From JABFRG01 sp038210445 (GTDB lineage: Bacteria > Myxococcota_A > Polyangia > Polyangiales > Polyangiaceae): a stretch of 64,000 nucleotides of DNA. Of the stretch, positions 1-10,460 are shown in pieces (the stretch's first letter is position 1; every line of letters begins with the position of its first letter). The notes beneath the pieces are model-generated. The model saw only the letters and a list, made by a program, of their open reading frames with translations. It ran no database searches and was not told the origin of the DNA. A program made the position numbers and the translations under genes. Where the stretch lies: NCBI GenBank assembly GCA_038210445.1, contig JBBQWQ010000016.1, positions 1 through 64,000 of the forward strand. Reading direction: 5' to 3'.

Positions 1-321
1 GAAAGCGTCGCAGGCCGCTTGGTCCGAGCCGGTGCCGAGGCACTTCGCGAGGAAGTCCGCAGCCTTCGTGCCCAAGCACACGCCCTGGCCCGCCTTCGGC
101 GCAGCCGTCGCGAACTGCTTCGCGTTCGTCTCGTCGTAGCAGCTGCCGCCGCCGTCGGTCTGGACGACGCCCGTGTCCTTCTTGCCGCTGTCCACGGCGC
201 CGCCGTCGACCGTGCCGCCCGACGAGCTGCTGCTCGTGGTGCTGGTGGTGCTGCTGCATGCCAGGGCTACCGTGCCCGCAAGTCCGGCCGCCGCAACGAG
301 TCCGATGTACTTCTTAACCAT
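1..321 (-). CDS. Predicted lipoprotein, N-terminal part (runs off the window)
   Basis: The reading frame is open from an ATG at 321 down to base 1, so 107 codons are visible and the C-terminus is missing. A strong Shine-Dalgarno (TAGGAGG) lies 7 bases before the ATG. The protein begins MVKKYIGLVAAAGLAG and has a lipobox ending VALAC near residue 22. A Ser/Thr/Gly/Asp-rich linker follows, then a Cys-containing domain (SCYDETNAKQF, GVCLGTKAADFLAKCLG). It is probably an outer-membrane or periplasmic lipoprotein. The globular part is not recognised and no function is proposed. Confidence 0.8.
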   Translation of the reverse strand, partial: MVKKYIGLVAAAGLAGTVALACSSTTSTTSSSSSGGTVDGGAVDSGKKDTGVVQTDGGGSCYDETNAKQFATAAPKAGQGVCLGTKAADFLAKCLGTGSDQAACDAF

Positions 322-629
322 GTCCCGCCTCCTAATAGCGCGGCGTCATTGCAATCGGCCGCAAGCAATCCAGTTTTGAGCATCCGTTGATGCGAAGCTC
401 CTGTTACAGCGCTTCGCACGAAAACCCGTACCCAGTCCGTTCTTCGCGTTCGACTTCGTAGGACGGACGGGCTTCGCGCCCTATTCAAAAGGCGTGGGGT
501 TACCTACCAACCGAAACCCGGGGCGTCAACCTACCGCGGCACCTTGCGCAATCTTGTTTTCACACTGCAATCTTCCGCGCCTGCGGTGACGACACCCCAG
601 CGCGACCGTTGTTTTGCGCGAGCTCGGGC
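322..629. other. Intergenic region upstream of the partial lipoprotein gene
   Basis: No supported gene is seen in these roughly 300 bases. They are less GC-rich than the flanks. A 7-bp inverted repeat, GCGAAGC (392-398) and GCTTCGC (411-417), is the only clear structure. Short open frames here have no ribosome site or recognisable protein. The minus-strand promoter of the lipoprotein gene should lie here, but no convincing -35/-10 pair is visible. Confidence 0.5.
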
Positions 630-1220
630 TCATCTTCCTGCCGTGGGGCCCTCGGCGGCGACCGGCTTTGGCGGCATTTCCGCTTCGGAACGCGTCGTGT
701 CGGCGGTGGCAACGCCCGAGCGCAGGAGCCGGTGCACGTGGAGACCCACGAACGCCACCAGGGCGAGCACCTCGGCCGTGCCAATGCGCTTGGCGATCAC
801 GTGCAAGTGCTCGATCTCCGCGCCGCCAGCGCCGATGCCGCGAATCGCGCCGGCCTGGTGCAGGGCCGCGATGCTGGGCGACACCCACGTTGCCTCGACC
901 ACGATGAGGCCCACGAGGCCGATGGCGAGAAGCAGCCGCGCCACGTCGGTGCGAAGGATGGGGCTCCGCAGGCGTGCCAGCGCGACCTCGGAGAAGACCA
1001 GCGCTGCGGCGATGACCAGCGCCGCGCGGTCGAAGCGCATGAACACCTCGGTCATGGCGTCGCCGCTGGTGGGCGCCGGCACCCGTTGAAAGACCACCGG
1101 CGCCACCAGCGCGCCGGTCACGAGCGCGCCGCCGGCCCACGCGCCCGCCAGGAGCAGCGCCAGGGTCGAGAGCACCAGCACCGCCGTGCCGCGACGCTGC
1201 GCCGGAGCGGGCTCGCTCAC
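630..1220 (-). CDS. DUF4149-family integral membrane protein
   Basis: 196 residues with four hydrophobic segments (about 12-42, 67-85, 93-112 and 146-163). The first contains GGALVTGALVAPVVFQ, resembling the Gly-rich opening helix of DUF4149/TMEM205-like proteins. The family's molecular function is not established. The GTG start overlaps the TGA of the upstream HEAT-repeat gene (GTGA), so it is likely the last gene of the operon and translationally coupled. A charged tail of about 30 residues follows the last helix. Confidence 0.7.
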   Translation of the reverse strand: MSEPAPAQRRGTAVLVLSTLALLLAGAWAGGALVTGALVAPVVFQRVPAPTSGDAMTEVFMRFDRAALVIAAALVFSEVALARLRSPILRTDVARLLLAIGLVGLIVVEATWVSPSIAALHQAGAIRGIGAGGAEIEHLHVIAKRIGTAEVLALVAFVGLHVHRLLRSGVATADTTRSEAEMPPKPVAAEGPTAGR

Positions 1221-2233
1221 GATGCGCGCTCGAGGAGCGCGAGCGCCTCGTCGATGAGAGCGTCGTCGACGTCGCCCCGGAGCGCCGTGAGCTTGGGCTT
1301 GGCGCCCTTCATGCGGGCTCGGCCGGCCGCAACCACCGCGGCTTCGCGGGCGCCTTTGGTCGCGGCCTCGAGCTCCCGGTAAATTTCCTTGGCCGCGCGG
1401 GCGTGCCCCAGCCGTGCCAGCGCGATGCGCGCGTGGAACTTACACGTATCGCCGAAGAACCGCCCGAGGCCGAAGGCGCGCCGCTCGAGGTCGGCGGTCA
1501 GGTCGACCAGGCCCAGTGCACCCGCCAGCTCCACCGCCTCGGCTTCGTCCTCCCGCGCCGGCTTCTTGCCGCGCACCTTTCCGCTGCGCACCACCTCGGC
1601 CACCAGCGCGCGAGCCTCCCCGTGGGCGCGCGGAGCGAGCAAAATCGCCGCAGCGAGCACCACTTCGGCGTCGTCGTCGGCCAGGCGCTCTTCGGCGGCC
1701 ACGAAGGTTGCTTCTGGCAGCTCCTTGGCGTTCTCTTCGGCCACCCGCAGGGCAATGTAGCGAACCTTGGCCTCGCCGTCGGCGAAGGCGCGGGTGAGCG
1801 CGTTGCCCACGTCGGCCGCGTCCTTGGCGCAGCGCGCGTACGCGATGACCGCCTGGTAGCGCACCTCGGGGCGGGCATCGTCGAGCGACCGGAGGAGGCG
1901 CGGCGCGGCCCGCGAATCGCCGATCTCGCCCAGGGCGGAGAGAGACATCTCGCGCACGTAGGGATCGTCGTCCTCGACGGCAACCAGCAAGGCGGGAAGC
2001 GCCGCCGTCGCCCCGAGATCGGCCAACGCGATGGCCGCGGTGCTGCGAACCTGGGCCACGGCGTCGCCCAGGGCCTTGGCGATGAGCGGGACCGCCTTCT
2101 CCTTCACCGCGTCGTCGCGGAGCGCGTGCCGGAGAAGATCGGAGATGGCGCTCCGGCGCACGTCGGGCTTCTGCGAGCCGAGATCACGGAGCGACGCTTC
2201 GAGCGTTCGCGGGAGCGGAGGCGGAGCGAACAT
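1217..2233 (-). CDS. HEAT-repeat protein
   Basis: 338 residues, nearly all helical repeats of the HEAT/PBS-lyase type. Examples are residues 60-160, with motifs such as STAAIALADLG, YVREMSLSALGEIGD and EVRYQAVIAYAR. No signal peptide is present, so it is probably a cytoplasmic protein-binding scaffold. The ATG at 2233 is chosen because AAGGAG sits five bases upstream; the open frame extends further but overlaps the permease gene. The DUF4149 gene is coupled at its 3' end. Function cannot be read from the repeats, and a link to the permeases is inferred only from operon position. Confidence 0.75.
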   Translation of the reverse strand: MFAPPPLPRTLEASLRDLGSQKPDVRRSAISDLLRHALRDDAVKEKAVPLIAKALGDAVAQVRSTAAIALADLGATAALPALLVAVEDDDPYVREMSLSALGEIGDSRAAPRLLRSLDDARPEVRYQAVIAYARCAKDAADVGNALTRAFADGEAKVRYIALRVAEENAKELPEATFVAAEERLADDDAEVVLAAAILLAPRAHGEARALVAEVVRSGKVRGKKPAREDEAEAVELAGALGLVDLTADLERRAFGLGRFFGDTCKFHARIALARLGHARAAKEIYRELEAATKGAREAAVVAAGRARMKGAKPKLTALRGDVDDALIDEALALLERAS

Positions 2234-2283
2234 GTGCTCCTTCCCTACCACGCGGCTCGCCTCCGTGCGAAGGACGGGCCGGC

Positions 2284-3057
2284 TCAGGCGCCTTCGGCGC
2301 TCGGCCGCGAGGCGGCGTAGAGGAGCACGCGACTGGAGACGAACACCGCGAGGGCGCCGCACGCGAGCACGTGCGGCGCCCGTTGCATCGACACCACGCC
2401 CTGATCGATGAGCGCCCCCAGCGAGACGCCGTCTTTGGGACCGAAGCCGACGAACGACAGCGCCGCTTCGCTCACCACGATGGCGGAGGCGGTGGACCCC
2501 AGCTGCACCAAGGTGGTGGGGAGCAGGTTGGGCACGATGTGCAGTCGGACGATCTGCCCGGCCGAGCGACCGAGCGCCCGCGCCGCCTCCACGAACGCGG
2601 CCTCCCGGAGCACCCGCCCCTCGACGATGGCGAGCCGCGCGAACGGCGCCCACGCAGTGAGCGCGAACACGAAGTAGAGGTGCACCCGCGACGGCGAGCG
2701 CACCGCCGCCAGGATTACCAGCGCGAGCAAGAAGGAAGGAAAGGCCTGCAGCAGATCGCAAACGCGGAGCACCGCACGCTCGGCCACGCCGCGGCGATAC
2801 ACCACCAGCGCCCCCAGCGGCACTCCAATGCCGAAGCCGGTGAGCGCCACGCATGCGGCCAGGGCGATGCCGCGCACCAGCGACGCGGCCACCACCGAGA
2901 GCACATCGGCCCCGGCCTCGGCGCAGCCCAGCGGATGCGCCGGTGAGGGCCCCGCCCAGGCCACTTCAGGTTCGAGGTGCGCCGGATCGAGACCACGAAC
3001 CAGCAGCACCGCCACCGCCAGCGCGACCAGCACGAGGAGGGGCCACGCGCGGCGCAT
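2284..3057 (-). CDS. ABC transporter permease, Dpp/OppC type
   Basis: 257 residues with about five membrane helices and the BPD_transp_1 permease signature. The EAA-like loop reads FVEAARALGRS and is followed by IVRLHIVPNLLPT, as in DppC/OppC. This family forms the second membrane subunit of peptide or nickel importers. The ATG at 3057 overlaps the stop of the DppB-like gene by one base (TGATG). No ATPase or substrate-binding protein gene lies in the operon, so the transporter would need subunits encoded elsewhere. Confidence 0.85.
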   Translation of the reverse strand: MRRAWPLLVLVALAVAVLLVRGLDPAHLEPEVAWAGPSPAHPLGCAEAGADVLSVVAASLVRGIALAACVALTGFGIGVPLGALVVYRRGVAERAVLRVCDLLQAFPSFLLALVILAAVRSPSRVHLYFVFALTAWAPFARLAIVEGRVLREAAFVEAARALGRSAGQIVRLHIVPNLLPTTLVQLGSTASAIVVSEAALSFVGFGPKDGVSLGALIDQGVVSMQRAPHVLACGALAVFVSSRVLLYAASRPSAEGA

Positions 3058-4019
3058 CACGACGACGATACCCGCGGGTCGATGGCCGCGTGCAGGATGG
3101 TGGCGGCGCCCTGCGCCAGCACGAACATGGCGCCGCCGGCCACGATGGCGGCCTCCAGCACCGGCACGTCGCGGGTGGTGTAGGCCTCGAGCACGAGGAG
3201 CCCCAGGCCTGGCCGCTCGAACAGTCGCTCCAGCACCACTGCGCCGCCGAGGAGCGCGCCCAGCTGCGTGGCCACCACTGTGAGCACCGGTCCCGCCACC
3301 GTGGGGAGCGCGTGCAGGCCCCACACCCGGAGCGGCGAGAGCCCCTTGGCCACCGCCACTGCGAGGAACGGAGCCCGGCGAATGCGCGAAAGCGCCGCCC
3401 GCGTGGTGCGGCCCACGTGGGCGCCCAGCGGCACCGCCAAAAGGCCCGCCGCGAAGAGCAGCCCAGCGGCGCCTGCGTCGGGATCGGCCGGAAGCGGCAC
3501 CACCCGAAAGCGCACCGCCAAGAGGTACGTGAGGAGCGGCGCGAACGAGAGGAGCGGCGTGGCGGCGAGCCCTTCGAGTAGCCGCTCGACCCACACGCGA
3601 CGCGACCCCAGCCAGGGCCCCACTGCCAGGAGCGCCGCGGAGATGCCGAAGAACGTCCCGAAGCCCACCGAGGTGGCGGCGAGGGTCGCCGTGGGCACCA
3701 GCGCCTGGCCCACCCGCCCGAACGCCGACGTCCCAGGCCGCCGCAGCGAGTCGCCGAGATCGAGGGTCGCCAGGCCGCGCAAGAAACGTGCATATTGCAA
3801 CCACATCGGCTCGTCGAGGTGCAGCTTCTCGCGGAGCGCCGCGCGCTCCACCTCGCTGGCGTGGTCGCCCAGCACCAACGCCGCCGGATCGCCGGGGAGG
3901 ATACGCAGCGCCAGGAAGGCGATGGTGGCGAGCACCACCAGCACCAAGAGCGCCTCACCGAGGGCGCGGGCGGTGGCCCACAGGCCCGCCCTCAGCTCAC
4001 GGATCGATGGTGCCCGCAT
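3057..4019 (-). CDS. ABC transporter permease, Dpp/OppB type
   Basis: About 320 residues. The N-terminal helix is followed by the DppB hallmark RILPGDPAALVLG and a LHLDEPMWLQYARFL stretch, then five more membrane helices with the loop LAVAVAKGLSPLRVWGLHALP. Dpp/OppB proteins pair with DppC to form the channel of peptide-type importers. The start is placed at the ATG at 4019 (MRAPSIRELRAG). An upstream ATG at 4070 would add 17 Pro/Ala-rich residues but overlaps the lipoprotein gene by over 70 bases. The gene overlaps its 3' neighbour by one base. Confidence 0.85.
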   Translation of the reverse strand: MRAPSIRELRAGLWATARALGEALLVLVVLATIAFLALRILPGDPAALVLGDHASEVERAALREKLHLDEPMWLQYARFLRGLATLDLGDSLRRPGTSAFGRVGQALVPTATLAATSVGFGTFFGISAALLAVGPWLGSRRVWVERLLEGLAATPLLSFAPLLTYLLAVRFRVVPLPADPDAGAAGLLFAAGLLAVPLGAHVGRTTRAALSRIRRAPFLAVAVAKGLSPLRVWGLHALPTVAGPVLTVVATQLGALLGGAVVLERLFERPGLGLLVLEAYTTRDVPVLEAAIVAGGAMFVLAQGAATILHAAIDPRVSSS

Positions 4020-4551
4020 CCGACGCGTCTCGCCCGGCGTCGGCGCCGGCGCTGGCATCGGCGGCGGCATCCACCCGCACGCCGCTGTCGATGGGCGTCA
4101 TGGGAACGGGCGTCTGGCACACGCCGGCGTCGACCCGCTCGGCGGCGGGGGTGGTGGAGCGCGGCGCACAGAAGCCCTTGCCGCCGTCGTCGTCGAGAAC
4201 CCGAGCGTTCCACGGCGATTGCCGCTGGCGCACGCACACGTAGTCGGCGTCGCGGCAGTCGCCATCTTCGTCGCAGCCCTGCATGCAGAGCGAGCGCGCG
4301 GCCCGCGAGAGCTCGCGCTCTTCGGCCTCGCAGCGCGGCACCGCAGCGCCGAAGAGGACGCAGGCGGCGTTGTCGGGGCAGCCGTTGGGGCGGCAACCGA
4401 GCTGCGTGCAGTAGCCGCCCGGCTGCGAGGTGTCGCACACGCGATCGCCGCGCGAGGAGCAGTCGGTCGAGATGTTGCACTGGTCGCCGATGACCTTGCT
4501 GCACCCGACGAGGGGCAACGCGAGCAAGAGGAAATGGGCGAAGCGGCGCAT
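3997..4551 (-). CDS. Cys-rich predicted lipoprotein
   Basis: 184 residues. The start MRRFAHFLLLALPLVGCSK is a clear type II signal peptide with lipobox LVGC. The mature part has many Cys (CNISTDCSSRGDRVCDTS, CRPNGCPDNAACVL, CMQGCDEDGDCRD), suggesting a disulfide-knotted periplasmic or surface domain. It ends in a low-complexity Asp/Ala/Gly tail typical of myxobacterial lipoproteins. The 3' end overlaps the DppB-like gene by 23 bases, so it is probably first in the operon. Whether it acts as the transporter's binding component is unknown; it does not look like an SBP_bac_5 protein. Confidence 0.7.
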   Translation of the reverse strand: MRRFAHFLLLALPLVGCSKVIGDQCNISTDCSSRGDRVCDTSQPGGYCTQLGCRPNGCPDNAACVLFGAAVPRCEAEERELSRAARSLCMQGCDEDGDCRDADYVCVRQRQSPWNARVLDDDGGKGFCAPRSTTPAAERVDAGVCQTPVPMTPIDSGVRVDAAADASAGADAGRDASDAGTIDP

Positions 4552-4679
4552 CGGCGTGCAACCTAGTGTGCGGAGCGAGCCCTGCGCAACGCAAAATTGT
4601 GAGCGACGGCGACGCAATGCGCGTTTGACTTCCCCCCGCAAAGCCCCTAAAGATGCCGCAGAATCTAAGGGTTTTAACT

Positions 4680-4985
4680 ATGGCGACCTACATCACGGCG
4701 GACTGTATCAACTGCGGCGCATGCGAGCCGGAGTGCCCCAACGAGGCCATCAGCGAGGGCGACGAGATCTACATCATCGATCCCGAGCTGTGCACCGAGT
4801 GCGTGGGCTTCTACGACCACGAGGCCTGCCAGGCAGTGTGCCCCGTCGAGTGCTGCCTCCCCGACCCGAAGCACGCGGAAGAAGAGAGCATGCTCATCGA
4901 GCGTGCGCTGCGCCTGCACCCGGACGACGAAGAGCTCAAGAAGCGCGCCGGCGCCAACGACTACCCGTCGCGCTTTCGCAAGTAG
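4680..4985 (+). CDS. 2[4Fe-4S] ferredoxin, YfhL-like
   Basis: 101 residues. Cluster motif one is C9-x2-C12-G-x-C15-x3-C19-P. Motif two is C38-x2-C41 followed by a longer loop to C50-x3-C54-P, the spacing of YfhL/Allochromatium-type ferredoxins. Such proteins carry electrons between cytoplasmic redox enzymes. The C-terminal 40 residues are helical and charged (PDPKHAEEESMLIERAL). The ATG at 4680 is chosen because it gives the canonical MATYITADCINCG start. The gene stands alone, divergent from the permease operon. Confidence 0.92.
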   Translation: MATYITADCINCGACEPECPNEAISEGDEIYIIDPELCTECVGFYDHEACQAVCPVECCLPDPKHAEEESMLIERALRLHPDDEELKKRAGANDYPSRFRK

Positions 4986-5006
4986 ACGCGGGTCCGGGCG
5001 GCGGGG

Positions 5007-5612
5007 TCAGAGGGTCGCGAGCAGCGCGCGAACACGCGGCGCGAGCTCGCGGGCCAGCCGGTCGGAGACGCGCCGATGGTTCGCCAGCCACTCCGCGCGC
5101 CCCTGCACGCCCACCCGGTTGGCCACGGCGAAGACTGCGCGGAACGGCGAGCCCATGCGCGCTGCGGCGCGCGCGACCGCATAACCCTCCATGTGCTCCA
5201 CGTCGTGCCGCAGGCCGAGCCGCTGGGCGAGCTCGGCGGTCACCGTCACGCCCAGGGTCGTGCCCACCCGCACCACCGGGAAGCCCTCCACCGGGAGCGC
5301 CGGAAGCGCGCCCGTGAGCATGTCGGGCAGCTCGGCTGGGTCGGCGGCGAGGGCCAGGCTCCCGGCCGTGACCAACGCTCCGACCGCAAGACCGCTCGCC
5401 GGATACGCGCCCACGGTGCCCACCAAGAGCGCGGGAATGCCCGGCAAAAGCGACGAAGCAGCACCCAGTGCCGAATCAACCAACCCGACGCCAAGCGCGC
5501 GGAACTCCACGGCCTCGCCCGCGAGCTCCCGGCGCAGCGCCTCGAGCTCGGGCGGAAATGCGGCACAAAGGACCAGCTTGGGCGGGTTCGGGGAGGGCTC
5601 GGGAGCTGTCAT
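5007..5612 (-). CDS. mqnB: Futalosine hydrolase-like nucleosidase (MqnB family)
   Basis: 201 residues of the purine/MTA nucleosidase fold. The Gly-rich core GVGLVDSALGAA and GTVGAYP is followed by HMEGYAVARAAARMG and VANRVG, then a W residue a few positions on, resembling futalosine hydrolases that release hypoxanthine in the futalosine route to menaquinone. That route is a known alternative to MenFDHCEB; no other mqn genes are in this window. The start is put at ATG 5612 because the longer frame overlaps the divergent lipoprotein gene. Another nucleosidase of the superfamily is possible. Confidence 0.65.
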   Translation of the reverse strand: MTAPEPSPNPPKLVLCAAFPPELEALRRELAGEAVEFRALGVGLVDSALGAASSLLPGIPALLVGTVGAYPASGLAVGALVTAGSLALAADPAELPDMLTGALPALPVEGFPVVRVGTTLGVTVTAELAQRLGLRHDVEHMEGYAVARAAARMGSPFRAVFAVANRVGVQGRAEWLANHRRVSDRLARELAPRVRALLATL

Positions 5613-5659
5613 CGTCGGTTGCGCTGGCGGGCGTTTGGCCTTAGCCTGGAGGAAGCTCG

Positions 5660-6475
5660 ATGGCAAAGGCTGCGTACAGCGCGCTCGCGTGTCTCTTGAT
5701 GGGATGTTCCGTGTCTGCCGTGGGGCCCGACCAGGCCGACGCCGACGCGCTGAGCACCACCGCGGTGGTCGTCGTGGAGCGCAACCTCGGCGAGGGCGGC
5801 TCCGTGCGGAGCGAGGCCACCGCTCGGTTCATCCAGGCGCGGGCCTTTGCCGACGATCGCGCGCTCCGGCTCGCGGGCGTTGCCATGGATCTGCCGGCCC
5901 TCGGCGCCTGTATGCAGCTGAGCCGCGGAACCGGGGGCAAGCGCGTGACCGAGGGCACCTCGGTGGTGCTCCTCGACGTCGGCGCCGTCACCCTGGGCAA
6001 CGCAGCGCTCCAGGCTCGTCAAGTGCCCGACGTGGCGAACCTGCTCTCGGGCTCCGTGTACACTGCATCTACGGTCGACGTCACTCCCGGGCAGGCGCTC
6101 GAGCTGCGGGTCGGTCGCGACGTCGCCCTGGTGCACGCTCCGCAAGACCTCACCAGCGTGCGCTTCCAGGGGCAAGACGCCCGGGGCAGCCTGCTCCTCG
6201 GGAGCGGCCCGTACGATCTCGAGTGGTCCGGTAGCAGCGGCGGACTCCTCTACGTCGACGTGCTCGGCGAGGGCGCCGCCAGCGCGCTCCGCTGCGCCTA
6301 CGAAGACGTGGGGCGCGCGAACATGGCCGATGGCACCCTGCCCGCCGGCAAGGGCAGCGTCGTCGTGCATCGGCTCACGCGCACCAGCGCCAAGCTCCCG
6401 GCGACCGACACCGCCGAAGTCCGGTTCGACTTCGCCCGCGCGTTTTCCTTCGTGCGTCCCGCCGACCCGCGCTGA
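5660..6475 (+). CDS. Predicted lipoprotein of unknown function
   Basis: 271 residues starting MAKAAYSALACLLMGCSVSA: a short signal with lipobox LMGC. GGAGGAA lies just before the ATG. The mature protein is largely beta-rich with Gly/Val/Asp stretches and two further Cys (DLPALGACMQL and ALRCAYEDVG). No family is recognised. The M15 peptidase gene starts two bases after its stop, so the two are probably co-transcribed and may act together in the envelope. Confidence 0.7.
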   Translation: MAKAAYSALACLLMGCSVSAVGPDQADADALSTTAVVVVERNLGEGGSVRSEATARFIQARAFADDRALRLAGVAMDLPALGACMQLSRGTGGKRVTEGTSVVLLDVGAVTLGNAALQARQVPDVANLLSGSVYTASTVDVTPGQALELRVGRDVALVHAPQDLTSVRFQGQDARGSLLLGSGPYDLEWSGSSGGLLYVDVLGEGAASALRCAYEDVGRANMADGTLPAGKGSVVVHRLTRTSAKLPATDTAEVRFDFARAFSFVRPADPR

Positions 6476-6477
6476 GC

Positions 6478-7302
6478 ATGGCCGCGAAGGTCGTGAAGCT
6501 TCGCCCCTCGGTGGCGGCGATGATGGTGCTCACGGCAGCTGCCCTCGCGGCGACGCCGAGCGCAGCGCTCCCGCCCAAGCCCAAGAAGCCGCCGCCCACG
6601 CCGCAGGTGCCGAAGGGCTACGCTGCGAGCGTGAAGGCGTGGCACACCGCCCCGTCCGGAAAGACGGCGCCGCTGGATGCGAGCGGCCGGCCGCGGCTTG
6701 CCCTCTACGCCCTGAACACGCAAGACCGCCTGGAGCTCGACGCCGAGACGGCGCGCGGTGGGTTCACCGCCGAGAGCTTGGAGCGCGCCGCACGGTTTCT
6801 CCGCGACCCGCGCAGCGGCAACTCGTTTCCGGTGGAGCCCAAGCTCCTCGACGCTGTGTACCAGCTGCAGGTGCACTTCGGCGCGCCGGAGCTTCGCGTG
6901 ATCTCCGGCTACCGCACGCCGAAGCCGGGCGGCCACTCCAATCACGGACGCGGACGGGCCCTCGATTTCGTGATGCCCGGCGTGACCGACGAAGACGTTG
7001 CCAAGTTCGCCCGCGAGATGGGCTTCGTGGGCGTGGGCACCTACCCCACCAGCGGCTTCGTCCACGTCGACCTGCGCGATCGCTCGTACTTTTGGGTCGA
7101 CACCAGCGGCCCTGGGCGCTCCCGGCGAGAGCGCGGGGTTCTCGGCGAGCTGGCAGCCAAGAGCGACGCCGCTGCGCGCGAGCGCGGCGAGCGGTCGATC
7201 GGCCCGTTCGTCATCGGCACCAACGTCGACAGCGCACTCGCAAGTCGCGCCCACGACGGCGACGCGGCGAGCGAAAGCGACGACGAAGACGAGGGCATGT
7301 AG
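6478..7302 (+). CDS. Secreted M15/DUF882-type peptidase (cell-wall carboxypeptidase-like)
   Basis: 274 residues. An N-terminal hydrophobic segment (about 12-32) ends at an Ala-rich signal cleavage region. The catalytic-type core shows RVISGYRTPKPGGHSNHGRG followed by RALDF, and later GFVHVDLRD. These give the His, Asp and His of the zinc site found in YcbK/DUF882 and D,D-carboxypeptidases of the M15 fold. Such enzymes trim peptidoglycan peptides in the periplasm. The C-terminus is a 30-residue acidic tail. It is closely spaced with the lipoprotein before it and the kinase after it. Confidence 0.8.
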   Translation: MAAKVVKLRPSVAAMMVLTAAALAATPSAALPPKPKKPPPTPQVPKGYAASVKAWHTAPSGKTAPLDASGRPRLALYALNTQDRLELDAETARGGFTAESLERAARFLRDPRSGNSFPVEPKLLDAVYQLQVHFGAPELRVISGYRTPKPGGHSNHGRGRALDFVMPGVTDEDVAKFAREMGFVGVGTYPTSGFVHVDLRDRSYFWVDTSGPGRSRRERGVLGELAAKSDAAARERGERSIGPFVIGTNVDSALASRAHDGDAASESDDEDEGM

Positions 7303-9240
<1,938 letters not shown>

Positions 9241-9243
9241 CGA

Positions 9244-9705
9244 CTACTCTTCGATGGGCACGCGAAGCTGCCGCTTCTGTCCCTCGCGCTCGACGTCGAC
9301 CAAGATTTCTTTGGCGCCGGAAAGTGAACGGAAGGCTGCGAGAGCCTGCTCCGGCCGCTCGATGGGCATGCCGTTGACCCGGGAAACCACGTCGCCGACG
9401 CGAAGGTCGACGCCGGCCCAATAGTCTTCCGGGAAGAGGCGCGCGACGCGGAAGCCGACGAACTGGCCCTGCCGCATCATGGGCTCGTCGGAGAGCTCCA
9501 CGTGCTGCAGAAAACCACCGAGGCCACCGGCGATGGTCTCCTGGAGCGCGAGGCGGCGCACCGTCCCGGGCTTGCTCCGCATGGCAGCCGTGGTGGTGGG
9601 AGCAGACTTCGGCGCGCTGTCGGCGGCCTTGGGCGACGGCTCACCGCCGCAGCCGAGGGCCGCCCCGAGGGCCGCGATGCCGAGAAGATGTACGTGCGAG
9701 CGCAT
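9244..9705 (-). CDS. PDZ-domain lipoprotein
   Basis: 153 residues. MRSHVHLLGIAALGAALGC is a lipoprotein signal (Cys19), followed by a Ser/Pro/Thr-rich linker to about residue 45. The C-terminal half is a PDZ domain, VGFRVARLFPEDYW then DLRVGDVVSRVNGMPIERP, resembling the PDZ of type II secretion GspC proteins. It probably acts as a peptide-binding module in the periplasm. It converges on the kinase gene with a 3-base gap and lies downstream of tmk on the same strand. Confidence 0.8.
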   Translation of the reverse strand: MRSHVHLLGIAALGAALGCGGEPSPKAADSAPKSAPTTTAAMRSKPGTVRRLALQETIAGGLGGFLQHVELSDEPMMRQGQFVGFRVARLFPEDYWAGVDLRVGDVVSRVNGMPIERPEQALAAFRSLSGAKEILVDVEREGQKRQLRVPIEE

Positions 9706-9746
9706 GCCGCGACCCTCGCGCGGCGCCGCGTGCGGGGCCAAGTTTT

Positions 9747-10400
9747 CTACGCGGTCTCCGGCCTTAGCTCGGGAAATGCGTCGCCAATGGACGATGCAAT
9801 GCGCGCGGTGACCTCGTCCATGGTCCCGGTGCCGTCGACCAGCGCCACGCGATCGCCCGGGATGTGCGCGGCCAGCTCGCGATAAAAGAGCGAAAGCGCT
9901 CGCTGCACCTCGTGCTGCTCGTAGAGCTGCGCCGCCTCGCCGCGAGACTCGCGCCGGACCGCCGCCATGTCCGACGGCAGGTCGAGCACCAGCGTGAGAT
10001 CCGGACGACGCGCGTAGCGGTTGAGCTGGCGAATCCACTCGAGCGCGTTTTTGTCGCCGCTGGTCACGCTCTGGTAGGCGAGGCTCGAGGCGTCGTAGCG
10101 GTCGGAGATGACGATGCCGCCTTCTGCCAGGAAGGGCTCCACCTCCGCCGACACGTGGTCGAGCCGGTCGGCGGCGAACAGGAGCGCCATGGTCTCCCAC
10201 CCGGGTGCCCGGCCGCCCGGCGCGCTGATGCGGCCAGAGAGCACGAGCCGGAGCATGGATCCGATGGGCCCATCGCTTGGCTCCCGCGTGACGCGCACCA
10301 TCTTGCCGCGCTTGCGCAGCCGGTCGGCGATGCGGTGCGCCTGGGTGGTGGTGCCCGCGCCGTCGATCCCCTCGACCACGATGAAGCGTCCGTCAGCCAT
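9747..10400 (-). CDS. tmk: Thymidylate kinase
   Basis: 217 residues, the normal length. The P-loop GIDGAGTT is at 11-18, TREPSDGPIG gives the dTMP-site RE(P) motif, and SDRYDASSLAYQ follows as the DR(Y/H) motif with the lid region RRESRGEAAQLYE. The enzyme phosphorylates dTMP to dTDP in the cytoplasm. GGAGG lies six bases before the ATG. panC is 60 bases upstream on the same strand and the PDZ lipoprotein is downstream, so the three may share a transcript. Confidence 0.95.
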   Translation of the reverse strand: MADGRFIVVEGIDGAGTTTQAHRIADRLRKRGKMVRVTREPSDGPIGSMLRLVLSGRISAPGGRAPGWETMALLFAADRLDHVSAEVEPFLAEGGIVISDRYDASSLAYQSVTSGDKNALEWIRQLNRYARRPDLTLVLDLPSDMAAVRRESRGEAAQLYEQHEVQRALSLFYRELAAHIPGDRVALVDGTGTMDEVTARIASSIGDAFPELRPETA

Positions 10401-10460
10401 GGTGGCCTCCCTTGGTTTCGAGCATGCGCGACTGGTAGTACCCCGAGCGGCCGAGAGCGA

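Noticed and set aside
5007..5666. Longer start for the futalosine hydrolase-like gene
   Set aside because: The extra 18 residues are non-conserved in style and would overlap the divergent lipoprotein start.
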